A stretch of DNA of 64,000 nt, from NCBI RefSeq assembly GCF_004362825.1, contig NZ_SNXZ01000002.1:1297365-1361364 (forward strand), read 5' to 3'. The notes under the pieces were generated by a model. It did not search any database. It saw only the letters and a program-made list of their open reading frames with translations, and was not told where the DNA came from. This DNA is from Labedaea rhizosphaerae (lineage in GTDB: Bacteria > Actinomycetota > Actinomycetes > Mycobacteriales > Pseudonocardiaceae). This document shows positions 42,035-50,174 of this stretch, in pieces; position 1 is the first letter of the stretch; every line of letters starts with the position of its first letter. A program made the position numbers and the translations under genes.

Positions 42035-42655
42035 CTAGACCCGTCCGGCCAGCGTCGCCACACCCGGGCCGGTCAGCTCGGCCAGCGCCTCGGCCCGGCC
42101 GGCCAGCGCCATCAGCAGCGCCTCCCCCGGACCCCGCACCTGCGGGCCGTCCCCGTGCGTCCAGTCCACATCGGACGCGACCAGCCCGAGGCCCTTCGCA
42201 CGCTGAGCCGCGTGGATCGGCCGCGCCCGCAGCGCGAGGCGCAAGGTCGCGCGCAGCCGGTCGGCGGGGATCTCGCGGGGCTTGCCGAGTGCGCGGCGGA
42301 TGTCCTGGTGGTGGACGGTGCCGTCGACCAGCGCGATGAAGCCGCCGAACGCGGCCGTGATCCCCCGTGGCCGTTGGTGCTTGCGCAGCAGGGCGATCAG
42401 CTCGGCCGGGGTGTGCTCGGCCTCGGCCACCCGCTTGGCGTTGCTGCGGTGCAGCGAGAAGCCGCTGCGGGCCAGCGACCCGATCGTGCGCAGCAGGCCG
42501 AGCTCGTCGTAGCCGATCATGTGGGTCACCACGTCCCGCACGGTCCAGCCTGTGCAGAGGCTCGGCACGTCCCAGTGCTCCGGCGCCAGCGTTTCCAGGA
42601 AATCGGCGAGCTCGCCGCGTTCCACCGCTGCCATCGCCTTCACGTCCGCGCTCAT
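42035..42655 (-). CDS. Maleylpyruvate isomerase-family (DinB-fold) protein
   Basis: 206 residues. The N-terminal region (ERGELADFLETLAPEHWDVPSLCTGWTVRDVVTHMIGYDEL) is the mycothiol-dependent maleylpyruvate isomerase N-terminal domain, including the CxGWTVRDVVxH metal motif. The later FGGFIALVDGTVHHQDIRRALG has the second His pair. This is a large family of mycothiol-linked enzymes; the reaction here is unknown. The gene lies downstream of the ArsR-family regulator on the same strand, 64 bases away, and may be under its control. Confidence 0.85.
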   Translation of the reverse strand: MSADVKAMAAVERGELADFLETLAPEHWDVPSLCTGWTVRDVVTHMIGYDELGLLRTIGSLARSGFSLHRSNAKRVAEAEHTPAELIALLRKHQRPRGITAAFGGFIALVDGTVHHQDIRRALGKPREIPADRLRATLRLALRARPIHAAQRAKGLGLVASDVDWTHGDGPQVRGPGEALLMALAGRAEALAELTGPGVATLAGRV

Positions 42656-42719
42656 CGCGATGCCTCCTCCCCCGGCGTCAGCTCGAGCACCGTATCGCCC
42701 GGGGCAGCGGTCCCGCAGT

Positions 42720-43058
42720 TCACCTGGCGCGCTTGGCGCCCTTCTGGGCGGCGGCCTCGGCCTCGGCGATCGCCGCGAAGTTCGCCAGCGCGGTGCGCCA
42801 GAACCGGTCGAGGTAGTCGCGCAGGGCGTCCAGGCCGGCGCGGTTCACCCGGTACAAGTGCCGCGTGCCGATCGTCTCGGCGGACACCAGCTGGGCGTCC
42901 TTGAGCACCTTCAGGTGCTGGGAGACCGCGGGCCGCGAGATCGGCAGCACCTTGGCGAGCTCACCGACCGGCTTCGGCCCGCGCACGAGGTGTTCCAGGA
43001 TCGCTCGGCGACTCTGGTCGCCCAGCGCGTCGAGCACCAGGGCAGCGGAAACAGGCAC
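42720..43058 (-). CDS. ArsR-family winged-helix regulator
   Basis: 112 residues. Winged helix with ALGDQSRRAILEHLVRGPKPVGELAKVLPISRPAVSQHLKVLKDAQLVSAETIGTRHLYRV. There is no Cys metal site, so it belongs to the non-metal ArsR branch whose genes often accompany AHSA1/SRPBCC or DinB-fold genes. The C-terminal helix ends in a basic run. It lies between the NUDIX gene and the maleylpyruvate isomerase-family gene, an insertion relative to the mycobacterial order. Confidence 0.88.
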   Translation of the reverse strand: MPVSAALVLDALGDQSRRAILEHLVRGPKPVGELAKVLPISRPAVSQHLKVLKDAQLVSAETIGTRHLYRVNRAGLDALRDYLDRFWRTALANFAAIAEAEAAAQKGAKRAR

Positions 43059-43124
43059 AACTCAACTGTGACCACACGACAAGCGGCTGTCAACCGTTCG
43101 CACGGGCTTACCGTGACGTGGGAC

Positions 43125-44105
43125 TCAGCGGATCACGCGAATCTCGCCGTCCCAGTCCCGGTCGAGGTCGGGCAGCAACTCGGCCAGCTGCACCGGGTAC
43201 ACCTTCTCCTCGGTGGCGGCGAGCTCGTCGCGGGTCCACCACCGGTGCCGGTCCACGGTGTCCCGCTCGACCTCCTGGAACCCCGAGGTGTCCACAGTGG
43301 TCGATGGGGGCACCCGCTCGGCGAGGAAGAACCACTCCTCGCCGTCGTAGCTGCGCCCGTCGAAGCTGAACACCACGCGCCGCCGCCACACCGGCCCGAT
43401 CAGGTCGCCCGGCGCGACCACCAACCCGGTCTCCTCCTGGAGCTCGCGTGCGGCGGCCGCCCGCAGATCCTCCCCTGGCTCCACCCCGCCGCCGACGGTG
43501 AACCAGAACGTGTCGCTCGGCTGCGCCGGGTCGTGGCCGTGGAAGAGCAGCACCCGCCCGTCGACGTCACGCAGCACCACCCGCGCCGACGGCCGGGGCG
43601 TGGGCGCCGAACCGGGCTCGCCCGGCTCGGCGATCTCCAGGTACTCCGGGCGCGGCGCGGTACCGGACAGGCGCAGCCAGCGCACGATCCGCCTGCGCCG
43701 CTGGGCGAGGGTGTCCCGCACGGCGTCGCTGTGCACCCGCCGCGCGATCACCACGCGTTGCTCGGCGTCGGTCAGCTCGGCGGCCAGCGCGACCGGCAGC
43801 GCCGCGCGGTCCACAGTGGACAAGCGACGACCCAGCTCGTTCTCGGTGGACTCGCGGTCCGGTCGCTTCGCCCGCTCGGCCCGCTCGGCGGCCGCGCGCA
43901 GCTCGTCGGCGGCGGACTGGTCGAGACATCCGGCGGCCGCCACGGCCCGCACCACGACCGCCCGCCGGGCCAGGGCCGCGTCCAGCGCCGCCCACGCCGC
44001 GTCGGTGCGCACGTGCAGCCGGTCCAGGCGGTTCGCGGTCATGGCCAGCCACGCCAGCAGCAGCAACGCCACCACGACGAGCAGCGTGACGAGCCAGCCG
44101 CTCAT
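43125..44105 (-). CDS. Membrane-anchored NUDIX hydrolase
   Basis: 326 residues. One N-terminal helix (about 5-23, VTLLVVVALLLLAWLAM) is followed by a LemA-like helical region and a C-terminal NUDIX domain (about 170-310) with a complete Nudix box: GGGVEPGEDLRAAAARELQEETGL. NUDIX enzymes cleave nucleoside diphosphates linked to another moiety. ATG at 44105 overlaps the pimA stop (ATGA), so it is coupled to the PIM operon; the same gene occupies this position in M. tuberculosis (Rv2609c). A cytosolic membrane-surface role in lipid or nucleotide-sugar turnover is inference. Confidence 0.88.
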   Translation of the reverse strand: MSGWLVTLLVVVALLLLAWLAMTANRLDRLHVRTDAAWAALDAALARRAVVVRAVAAAGCLDQSAADELRAAAERAERAKRPDRESTENELGRRLSTVDRAALPVALAAELTDAEQRVVIARRVHSDAVRDTLAQRRRRIVRWLRLSGTAPRPEYLEIAEPGEPGSAPTPRPSARVVLRDVDGRVLLFHGHDPAQPSDTFWFTVGGGVEPGEDLRAAAARELQEETGLVVAPGDLIGPVWRRRVVFSFDGRSYDGEEWFFLAERVPPSTTVDTSGFQEVERDTVDRHRWWTRDELAATEEKVYPVQLAELLPDLDRDWDGEIRVIR

Positions 44106-45235
44106 CGCGACCCGGACTCCACGACCCGCCGCGGGTTGGCCGCGATGGCCTGGTCGTAGACGCGCAGCACCTGATCGGCCACCACCGACCAGTCGTACTG
44201 AGCGACCCGCGCGCTCGCCCGCGCGACCATCTCCGCACGGGCCACCGGATCCGCGAGCGTCGAACGCAGCCCGTCGGCCAGGCGGCCGCTGTTCCCAACG
44301 GGGGTCAGCACGCCCGCGCGCCCGTCGTCCAGGACCCGGCGGAACGCGTCGAGGTCGCTGCCCACGACGGCGGCGCCCGCCGACATCGCCTCGGTCAGGA
44401 TGATGCCGAAGCTCTCACCACCGGTGTTCGGCGCGCAGTAGACGTCCATGCTGCGCAGCGCGCGCGCTTTGGTCGCGTCGTCGACCTGGCCGAGCAGGAC
44501 CAGCCGGTCGGCCACCGGACCGGCCTGGCGGCGCAGCTCGTCCTCCTCGCCGCGACCGACCACCAGCAGCCGCAGGTCCGGCAGCTCCGGCGCGAGGATG
44601 CGCAACGCCTCGAGCAACACCTGCATACCCTTGCGCGGTTCGGTGTAGCGGCCGACGAAACCGATGGTGTTGCCGGTGCGGGGGTGGTCGTCGAGGGGGC
44701 GCGCACCGGCGAAGAACCCGACGTCCACGCCGTTGGGGATCTCCACCGCGTCGCCGCCGAGGTGCTCCACCTGCACGCGACGGGCCAGCGCGGACACGGC
44801 GATCCGCGCGGTGATCTTCTCCAGGAACGGCTGCAGCACCGGCTGGAACGCCGACAGCGTGCGCGAGCGCGGCGTCGAGGTGTGGAAGGTCGCCACGATC
44901 GGGCCGTCGGCGACGGTCAGCGCGAGCATCGACAGGCTCGGCGCGGTCGGCTCGTGCAGGTGCAGCACGTCGAAGTGGCGGTCCCGCAGCCAGCGCCGCA
45001 CCCGGGCGTAGGACACCGGCCCGAACGAGAGCCGGGCCACCGAGCCGTTGTACGGCACGCCCAGCGCACGACCGGCCGGGGTGACGAAGTCGGGCAGCGG
45101 GGTGTCCTCGTCGGCCGGCGCGAGCACGTCCACGTCGTGCCCGCGGCGCAGCAGCGCGTGGGCCAGGTCGAGCACGTGCGCCTGCACCCCGCCGGGGACG
45201 TCGAAGGAGTACGGGCACACGATCCCGATCTTCAC
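44102..45235 (-). CDS. pimA: Phosphatidylinositol alpha-mannosyltransferase PimA
   Basis: 377 residues, GT4 glycosyltransferase that puts the first mannose on phosphatidyl-myo-inositol. Typical marks are YSFDVPGGVQAHVLDLAHAL, HLHEPTAPS, the FVGRYTEPRKGMQVLLEAL donor loop and GGESFGIILTEAMSAGAAVV with the catalytic-site Glu. GTG start at 45235. It lies 22 bases after the acyltransferase gene and overlaps the NUDIX gene by four bases. Order pgsA-acyltransferase-pimA is the conserved PIM operon. Confidence 0.93.
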   Translation of the reverse strand: MKIGIVCPYSFDVPGGVQAHVLDLAHALLRRGHDVDVLAPADEDTPLPDFVTPAGRALGVPYNGSVARLSFGPVSYARVRRWLRDRHFDVLHLHEPTAPSLSMLALTVADGPIVATFHTSTPRSRTLSAFQPVLQPFLEKITARIAVSALARRVQVEHLGGDAVEIPNGVDVGFFAGARPLDDHPRTGNTIGFVGRYTEPRKGMQVLLEALRILAPELPDLRLLVVGRGEEDELRRQAGPVADRLVLLGQVDDATKARALRSMDVYCAPNTGGESFGIILTEAMSAGAAVVGSDLDAFRRVLDDGRAGVLTPVGNSGRLADGLRSTLADPVARAEMVARASARVAQYDWSVVADQVLRVYDQAIAANPRRVVESGSR

Positions 45236-45257
45236 GCCGACCCCTCCCCTGCTCGGG

Positions 45258-46187
45258 TCACGTCGGATCGCTCCTCGTGAGCGCCTTGCGGCGGCCCTCG
45301 GCCAAGTCTTCCAGCCAGAGCTTCTGCATCATGTGCCAGTCGGTGGGGTGCGCGGCGATGTCGGCGGCGAACGAGTCGGCCAGCGACTGCGTGGCGGCGG
45401 GCACGTCATCGTTGCCTGTGACCCGGATCGGCGGGTGGACGCGGAAGCCCCAGCCGCCGTCGTCGGTGAACCAGCAGCCGACCGGCAGCAGCGCGGCCCC
45501 GGTGGACGCGGCCAGCCGGGCCGGTCCGGCGGGCATCCGCGTCGCGTGGTCGAACAGGGTCACCGGGATGCCGGACGGGGTGAGATCGCGGTCGGCGACC
45601 AGGCAGATCACCTTGTTCTGGCGCAGCCGCTCGGTCAGCACGGTGCCCGGCGGGACCCGGCCGCCGGTGGCCGGGAGGATCTCGAAGCCGAGCGACTCGC
45701 GGTAGGCCACGAACCGTTTGTACAACGACTCGGGCCGCAACCGCTCGACGACGGTGGTGAACTGACCGGAGTGGTGCACGAGGAAGACGCCCGCGATGTC
45801 CCAGTTGCCGGAGTGGGTGAGCGCCAGGATCGCGCCGTTGCCCTTCGCCAGCGCCGCGTCCACGTATTCCAGGCCGGCGATCATGCCGCTGACCGATTCG
45901 TGGATGGCCTCGTGGTCCATGCCGGGCAGCCGGAACGCCTCACGCCAGTACCGCGCGTAGGACCGCAGCGCCTTGCGCACGAGGTCGTCCAATTCCTCCT
46001 CGCCCGCCTGCGGGACGACCCGCGCGAGGTTGCGCCGCAACTGCTGGGTGCCGGTGCCGTTGCGCTTGGCCGCGCGGTCCGCGCCCATGTTGAACAGGCG
46101 CTCCGCGGTGCCCTCGGGCAGCGTGCGCACCAACCGCCAGCCCGCCGCGTACCCCCAGTCGGTCATGCGCTCGCCGAAGCCGGTCAT
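45258..46187 (-). CDS. patA: Phosphatidylinositol mannoside acyltransferase
   Basis: 309 residues, LpxL/HtrB-like membrane-surface acyltransferase. The catalytic HX4D motif is clear in LTHSGNWDIAG, with VVERLRPESLYKRFVAYRESLGFEILP and GIPVTLFDHATRMPAGPARLA following. It acylates the mannose of PIM1 or PIM2 at the cytosolic face of the membrane. ATG at 46187 overlaps the pgsA stop (ATGA). The symbol follows the mycobacterial orthologue in the same operon position. Confidence 0.9.
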   Translation of the reverse strand: MTGFGERMTDWGYAAGWRLVRTLPEGTAERLFNMGADRAAKRNGTGTQQLRRNLARVVPQAGEEELDDLVRKALRSYARYWREAFRLPGMDHEAIHESVSGMIAGLEYVDAALAKGNGAILALTHSGNWDIAGVFLVHHSGQFTTVVERLRPESLYKRFVAYRESLGFEILPATGGRVPPGTVLTERLRQNKVICLVADRDLTPSGIPVTLFDHATRMPAGPARLAASTGAALLPVGCWFTDDGGWGFRVHPPIRVTGNDDVPAATQSLADSFAADIAAHPTDWHMMQKLWLEDLAEGRRKALTRSDPT

Positions 46188-46804
46188 CCACCCTCCTCCG
46201 CTCGGGTGGCCGAGGATCGCGCCACGGCCAGGAACCGCTGCAGCACCGTCACCACGGACAGCACGGCGAGCAGCAACAACGCGACGATCACCGCGTGCGG
46301 CACGCCCAGGCCCTCCAGCCCGGTGCCGACCAGCGTGATGATCAGGCGCTCGGCCCGCTCGACGAGCCCGCCGTCGGCATCCAGCCCGGCGGCCTCGGCG
46401 CGGGCCTTGATGTAGGAGATCACCTGACCGAGCACGAGGCACACCAGGCACGCCGCGGCGGCGATCCGATCGTTCGCGACGACGAAGCACCACCAGGCCA
46501 CCGCGCCCATCAACGCGCCGTCGGCGATCCGGTCGCAGGCGGCGTCCAGCACCGTGCCGAACCTGGTGCCGTAGCCGCGCGCGCGGGCCATCGCGCCGTC
46601 GAGCAGGTCGAACATCGCGAAGCCCCACACGACGAACGTGCCCGCCAGCAGGTGGCCGGTCGGGAAGAGCCAGAGGGCACCCGCCACCGCGCACGCCGTG
46701 CCGAACACGGTCATGGCGTTGGGGGTCAGGCCGGCGCGGACCAGCAGCGCCCCGATCGGATCGGTGACGCGCGAGACCGAAGCGCGGGCGAAGATGTTGA
46801 GCAT
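46184..46804 (-). CDS. pgsA: Phosphatidylinositol phosphate synthase (CDP-alcohol phosphatidyltransferase)
   Basis: 206 residues with about six membrane helices. The CDP-alcohol phosphotransferase motif is complete: MFDLLDGAMARARGYGTRFGTVLDAACDR (DxxDGxxAR...GxxxDxxxD). In this operon context (upstream of acyltransferase and pimA) the product is the actinobacterial PI-phosphate synthase, often named pgsA1, rather than a phosphatidylglycerol-phosphate synthase. First gene of the overlapping pgsA-patA-pimA-NUDIX operon. Confidence 0.93.
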   Translation of the reverse strand: MLNIFARASVSRVTDPIGALLVRAGLTPNAMTVFGTACAVAGALWLFPTGHLLAGTFVVWGFAMFDLLDGAMARARGYGTRFGTVLDAACDRIADGALMGAVAWWCFVVANDRIAAAACLVCLVLGQVISYIKARAEAAGLDADGGLVERAERLIITLVGTGLEGLGVPHAVIVALLLLAVLSVVTVLQRFLAVARSSATRAEEGG

Positions 46805-46855
46805 GGCGCGGGCGCGACACCACCGGGGGCCGAGGGGCAGGGACTGTGCCGAAGC

Positions 46856-47341
46856 CTAACGATTCAGTGCCTGCCGCCGCGCAGCGCCTTCGGGGAGCCC
46901 GTCCAGCAACGCGTGGCTGATCTCGCCGAGCGCGACGACCTGCTCGGGGGTCAGCCGGTCGAACAACTTCTCGCGGACGGCGGTCACGTGGCCCGGCGCG
47001 GCCTCCTGCAACGCGGCGAACCCCTCGTCGGTGAGCTGGGCGAGCGCGCCGCGTTTGTCGGTGGGGCAGGCGAGCCTGCGCACCCAGCCGACCTCCTCGA
47101 GGCGGGCCACGGCGTGGGAGAGCCTGCTGCGCGACGAGCTGCGCGCACCCGCGAGTTCGCTCATCCGCAGGGTCCGGTCCGGTGCCTCGGAGAGCGCGAC
47201 CAGGATCTCGTAGTAGGTGTAGGGCATGTTGGCGTCGCGCTGGATCTGCCGTTCCAGGTGGTCGACGAAGGCGTCGACGGCGGAGATGAAGGTGCGCCAC
47301 ACCTCCTGCTCCTGCTCGGTCAACCATCGCGTCTCGGTCAT
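46856..47341 (-). CDS. MarR-family transcriptional regulator
   Basis: 161 residues. MarR fold with winged helix YYEILVALSEAPDRTLRMSELAGARSSSRSRLSHAVARLEEVGWVRRLACPTDKRGALAQLTDEG. ATG at 47341 follows GGTAAGGTGG; GTG at 47350 is also in frame. It is divergent from the yceI gene; two copies of a 12-bp inverted repeat in between are the likely operators for both genes. Confidence 0.9.
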   Translation of the reverse strand: MTETRWLTEQEQEVWRTFISAVDAFVDHLERQIQRDANMPYTYYEILVALSEAPDRTLRMSELAGARSSSRSRLSHAVARLEEVGWVRRLACPTDKRGALAQLTDEGFAALQEAAPGHVTAVREKLFDRLTPEQVVALGEISHALLDGLPEGAARRQALNR

Positions 47342-47363
47342 ACCGACCACCTTACCCCCCTTG

Positions 47364-47410
47364 TTGAAGTCTCAATCTTCTTAGCGTAAACTACCTACTT
47401 GAGAGCTCAA
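47364..47410 (+). promoter_or_regulatory. yceI promoter with two MarR-type operators
   Basis: TTGAAG (47364-47369), a 17-base spacer and TAAACT (47387-47392) form a near-consensus promoter for the gene at 47428. Inverted repeats TTGA(A/G)-NN-CTCAA lie at 47364-47375, covering the -35, and at 47399-47410, at the expected start of transcription. The two are 35 bases apart centre to centre, well placed for repression by the adjacent MarR protein. Confidence 0.7.
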
Positions 47411-47427
47411 CCGAGGAGGAAACCCAC

Positions 47428-47979
47428 ATGACCACCCCTACCGCCACCATTCCGGGATACATCGCCGGGACCTGGGACATCGACCCCGTGCACTCCGACG
47501 TCTCCTTCATCGTCCGGCACCTGGGCGTCTCCAAGGTGCGTGGCCGGTTCGACACGTTCTCCGGCTCGATCGTCACCGCCGAGAACCCGCTCGAGTCGTC
47601 GGTCACCGCGACGATCGACGCGAACAGCGTCAGCACCCGCAACGAGCAGCGTGACAACCACGTCCGCAGCGAGGACTTCCTGCACACCGGCGACCACCCG
47701 GAGATCAGCTTCCGGTCCACCGGCGTGCGCTACGAGGAGGGCGAGACCTTCGTCCTCGACGGTGAGCTGACCGTGCGCGGCGTGACCAAGACCGTGCCGC
47801 TGGTCCTCGAGGTCAACGGCTTCGGCGACGGCATGCAGGGCGGCAAGGTGGCCGGCTTCTCCGCGACCACCGAGATCAGCCGCAAGGAGTTCGGCGTCTC
47901 CGGCGGCCCCGCGGGCGGCGTCGTCGGCGACAAGATCCAGATCCACCTGGAGATCGAGGCCAACCTCCGCGAGGCCTGA
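47428..47979 (+). CDS. YceI-family lipid-binding protein
   Basis: 183 residues, the whole protein being a YceI lipocalin-like barrel: AGTWDIDPVHSDVSFIVRHLGVSKVRGRFDTFSGSI, then NEQRDNHVRSEDFLHTGDHPEISF and LTVRGVTKTVPL, EFGVSG. YceI proteins bind polyisoprenoids or amphiphilic lipids. There is no signal peptide, so this copy is cytoplasmic. AGGAGG-type ribosome site before ATG 47428. It is probably repressed by the divergent MarR protein and induced by a lipophilic or electrophilic compound, which is inference. Confidence 0.92.
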   Translation: MTTPTATIPGYIAGTWDIDPVHSDVSFIVRHLGVSKVRGRFDTFSGSIVTAENPLESSVTATIDANSVSTRNEQRDNHVRSEDFLHTGDHPEISFRSTGVRYEEGETFVLDGELTVRGVTKTVPLVLEVNGFGDGMQGGKVAGFSATTEISRKEFGVSGGPAGGVVGDKIQIHLEIEANLREA

Positions 47980-47991
47980 TCGACCACGCGA

Positions 47992-48021
47992 CGACGCCCG
48001 GCGAACCGACGCCGGGCGTCG
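47992..48021. terminator. Bidirectional terminator between yceI and the methyltransferase gene
   Basis: A perfect 12-bp stem, CGACGCCCGGCG (47992-48003) with CGCCGGGCGTCG (48010-48021), and a six-base loop lie between two convergent genes, 13 bases after the yceI stop and 8 before the other stop. It probably serves both. Confidence 0.75.
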
Positions 48022-48028
48022 CCTCGTT

Positions 48029-48670
48029 TCAGCCGGTCTTGCGCGCGAGCAAGTACGCCTGGGGCGACTTCTCGTTCGCATCGGGCGCCCGGACCAGCTG
48101 CGCCTCCACCACGAGACCCGCGTCGGCGAAGAGCCCGGCGACGAACTCCGGGCGCAGCCGGTACGCGTCGAGCGTGATGTCGTGGCCGTAGGCGTGCGAC
48201 AGGTGCCGCCGCTCGTCGCCCACCTGGAAGGCGGTCAGCAACCGCCCGCCCGGCGCGAGCACCCGCACCAGCTCCGCCACCACGGGCGCCAACCGCTCCG
48301 GTGGCGTGTGGATCAACGAGTACCAGGCCAGCGCACCGGCCAGCGCGCCGTCGGCGAGGTCGAGCGCGGCGAGGCTGCCGACCTCGAAGCGCAGCCCCGG
48401 GTGGTCCTGCCGCGCCTGGGCGACCATGCCCGGCGAGAGGTCGACCCCGAACACGTCCAGCCCGCGCGCGGCCAGGTAGCCGGTGATCCGGCCCGGCCCG
48501 CAGCCGAGGTCGCCGACCGGCCCGCTGGTGCCGACCAACTCGACGAAGCTGTCCAGCATCGCGCGGTCCCAGGTGTTCGTGGCGAGGTCGTCGCGCAACT
48601 GCTCGGCGTAGGACTCGGCGACGAGGTCGTAGGCGGTGCGGGTGTCGATCACGTGCGCGGGCTCGGTCAT
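48029..48670 (-). CDS. Class I SAM-dependent methyltransferase
   Basis: 213 residues. SAM motif I is VGDLGCGPGRITGYLAARG, motif II is in GVDLSPGMVAQAR, and post-motif strands follow (ALAWYSLIHTPPERLAPVVAELVRVLAPGGRLL). This is a generic small-molecule type-11/25 methyltransferase; the substrate is unknown. It lies 31 bases after the HIT gene on the same strand. Confidence 0.87.
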   Translation of the reverse strand: MTEPAHVIDTRTAYDLVAESYAEQLRDDLATNTWDRAMLDSFVELVGTSGPVGDLGCGPGRITGYLAARGLDVFGVDLSPGMVAQARQDHPGLRFEVGSLAALDLADGALAGALAWYSLIHTPPERLAPVVAELVRVLAPGGRLLTAFQVGDERRHLSHAYGHDITLDAYRLRPEFVAGLFADAGLVVEAQLVRAPDANEKSPQAYLLARKTG

Positions 48671-48701
48671 GCGCGGAGGCTATCGGCGGGGTCCGACACG
48701 A

Positions 48702-49256
48702 TCAGTCCGCCGCGGACCACGCCTCGGCCAGCAGCCGTCGGGTCTCCCCCAGCAGCTGCGGCAGCACCTTCGTGTGCCCCACCACGGGCATGAAGTTGGC
48801 GTCGCCGCCCCAGCGGGGCACCACGTGCTGGTGCAGGTGCGCGGCGATGCCCGCCCCCGCCACCACCCCCTGGTTCATCCCGATGTTGAACCCGTGCGGC
48901 GCGGAGATCCGCCGCGCCGTCGTCATCGCCCGCTGCGTGAACACGGCCAGCTCGACGGTCTCGGCGTCGGTCAGGTCGGTGTAGTCGGCGACGTGCCGGT
49001 ACGGCACGACCATCAGGTGGCCCGGGTTGTACGGGTAGAGGTTGAGCACCGCGTACACCAGCTCGGCACGGGCGATGATCAGCGCGTCCTCGTCCGGCAG
49101 CGACGGCAGCTCGCAGAACGGGCAGCCGCCGCTCTCGCTCGCGGGTTTCTCCTGGCCGCGGATGTAGGCCATCCGGTGCGGCGTCCAGAGCCGCTGCAGG
49201 GCGTCGGGGACGCCGATGCCGTCCTGCGCGACGAGCTCCGGGCCTTGGTCGGTCAT
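48702..49256 (-). CDS. HIT-family nucleotide-binding protein (AP4A phosphorylase/hydrolase type)
   Basis: 184 residues. The histidine triad is HLHQHVVPRW; a Cys-containing CPFCELP motif at about residue 45, typical of the Ap4A-type branch, is present. The orthologous M. tuberculosis gene (Rv2613c) encodes an AP4A phosphorylase. Its position just upstream of pgsA is conserved there; here the MarR/yceI/methyltransferase genes are inserted between. Confidence 0.9.
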   Translation of the reverse strand: MTDQGPELVAQDGIGVPDALQRLWTPHRMAYIRGQEKPASESGGCPFCELPSLPDEDALIIARAELVYAVLNLYPYNPGHLMVVPYRHVADYTDLTDAETVELAVFTQRAMTTARRISAPHGFNIGMNQGVVAGAGIAAHLHQHVVPRWGGDANFMPVVGHTKVLPQLLGETRRLLAEAWSAAD

Positions 49257-49303
49257 GCCGCGATCCTAGGTAGCGGCACCGGGAAGGGCCCCGTGCAGCC
49301 CCG

Positions 49304-50161
49304 CTACAGGTCCAGCCCCGGGAAGATCCGGGCGGCGTTGCCGGACAGCACGGCGCGCACGGTGTCGTCAGGCAAACCCAAGGCGCACAACGCCTTCACG
49401 TTGCGCGCGGTGCCGGGCACACCAGGCCAGTCGGTACCGAAGACGAACCGCTTGGCCAGCCGCGCGAAGTCGAAGCGCGCGTAGTACTCGGGCAGCTTCG
49501 CCGGCGGCAGCCCGGCCAGGTCCAGCCACACGTTGTCCTTCGCCAGCGCCAGGAACGCGGCCGTGTCGTACCACCAGCCGCGCCCGCCGTGGGCGAAGAC
49601 GAACTGCACGCCCGGCCAGTCCTCGACCACGTCCGAGAGCAGGGCCGGGTCGCCGAAGCGGGCCCGCGCGCCGGGGAAGCTCGACGTGCCCGAGTGGATG
49701 ATCACCGGCACGCCACGCTCGGCGCACAACGCGTAGACCGGGTAGAGCTCCTTGTCGGCCGGATCGAAGCCGGCATGCACCGGGTGCAGCTTCACCGCGA
49801 CCGCGCCGAGGTCGAGCTGGCGGCGCGCCTCGTCGGCCAGCGGGTGGTGCAGGTGCGGGTTGACGTTCGCGACCTGCCGGAACCGCACCGGGTTGTGCGC
49901 CGCGACCGGCGTCACGTCGTCGAAGGTCTGGATGCCGGTGGCCCGCGGGCTGTACTCGCAGAACAGCAACGCGCGGTCCACGCCCTCGTCGGCGAGCAAC
50001 GCGTCGAGCCGGGCGGGGATCGGATCACCCGCGTCGTCGTAGACCGAGCGCCACCGGCGGTCGCCGGAGAAGTGGTCGGCCCACTCCAGCCACGCGGGTT
50101 TCAAAGTCGACAGCCGCGGCACGTGCACGTGCGCGTCGACCACCAGCTCCCCGTCGATCAC
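49304..50161 (-). CDS. Amidohydrolase-2 family metal-dependent hydrolase
   Basis: 285 residues, TIM-barrel amidohydrolase: N-terminal VVDAHVHVPR metal motif, VAVKLHPVHAGF, IIHSGTS, FVFAHGGRGWW and the final Asp in FGTDWPG. Members include decarboxylases and lactonases of aromatic degradation. It lies 13 bases after the stop of the CoA ligase gene, so it is probably the last gene of the box operon and might act on a ring-cleavage intermediate, which is inference. Confidence 0.88.
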   Translation of the reverse strand: MIDGELVVDAHVHVPRLSTLKPAWLEWADHFSGDRRWRSVYDDAGDPIPARLDALLADEGVDRALLFCEYSPRATGIQTFDDVTPVAAHNPVRFRQVANVNPHLHHPLADEARRQLDLGAVAVKLHPVHAGFDPADKELYPVYALCAERGVPVIIHSGTSSFPGARARFGDPALLSDVVEDWPGVQFVFAHGGRGWWYDTAAFLALAKDNVWLDLAGLPPAKLPEYYARFDFARLAKRFVFGTDWPGVPGTARNVKALCALGLPDDTVRAVLSGNAARIFPGLDL

Positions 50162-50174
50162 CCTGTCGATCCCT

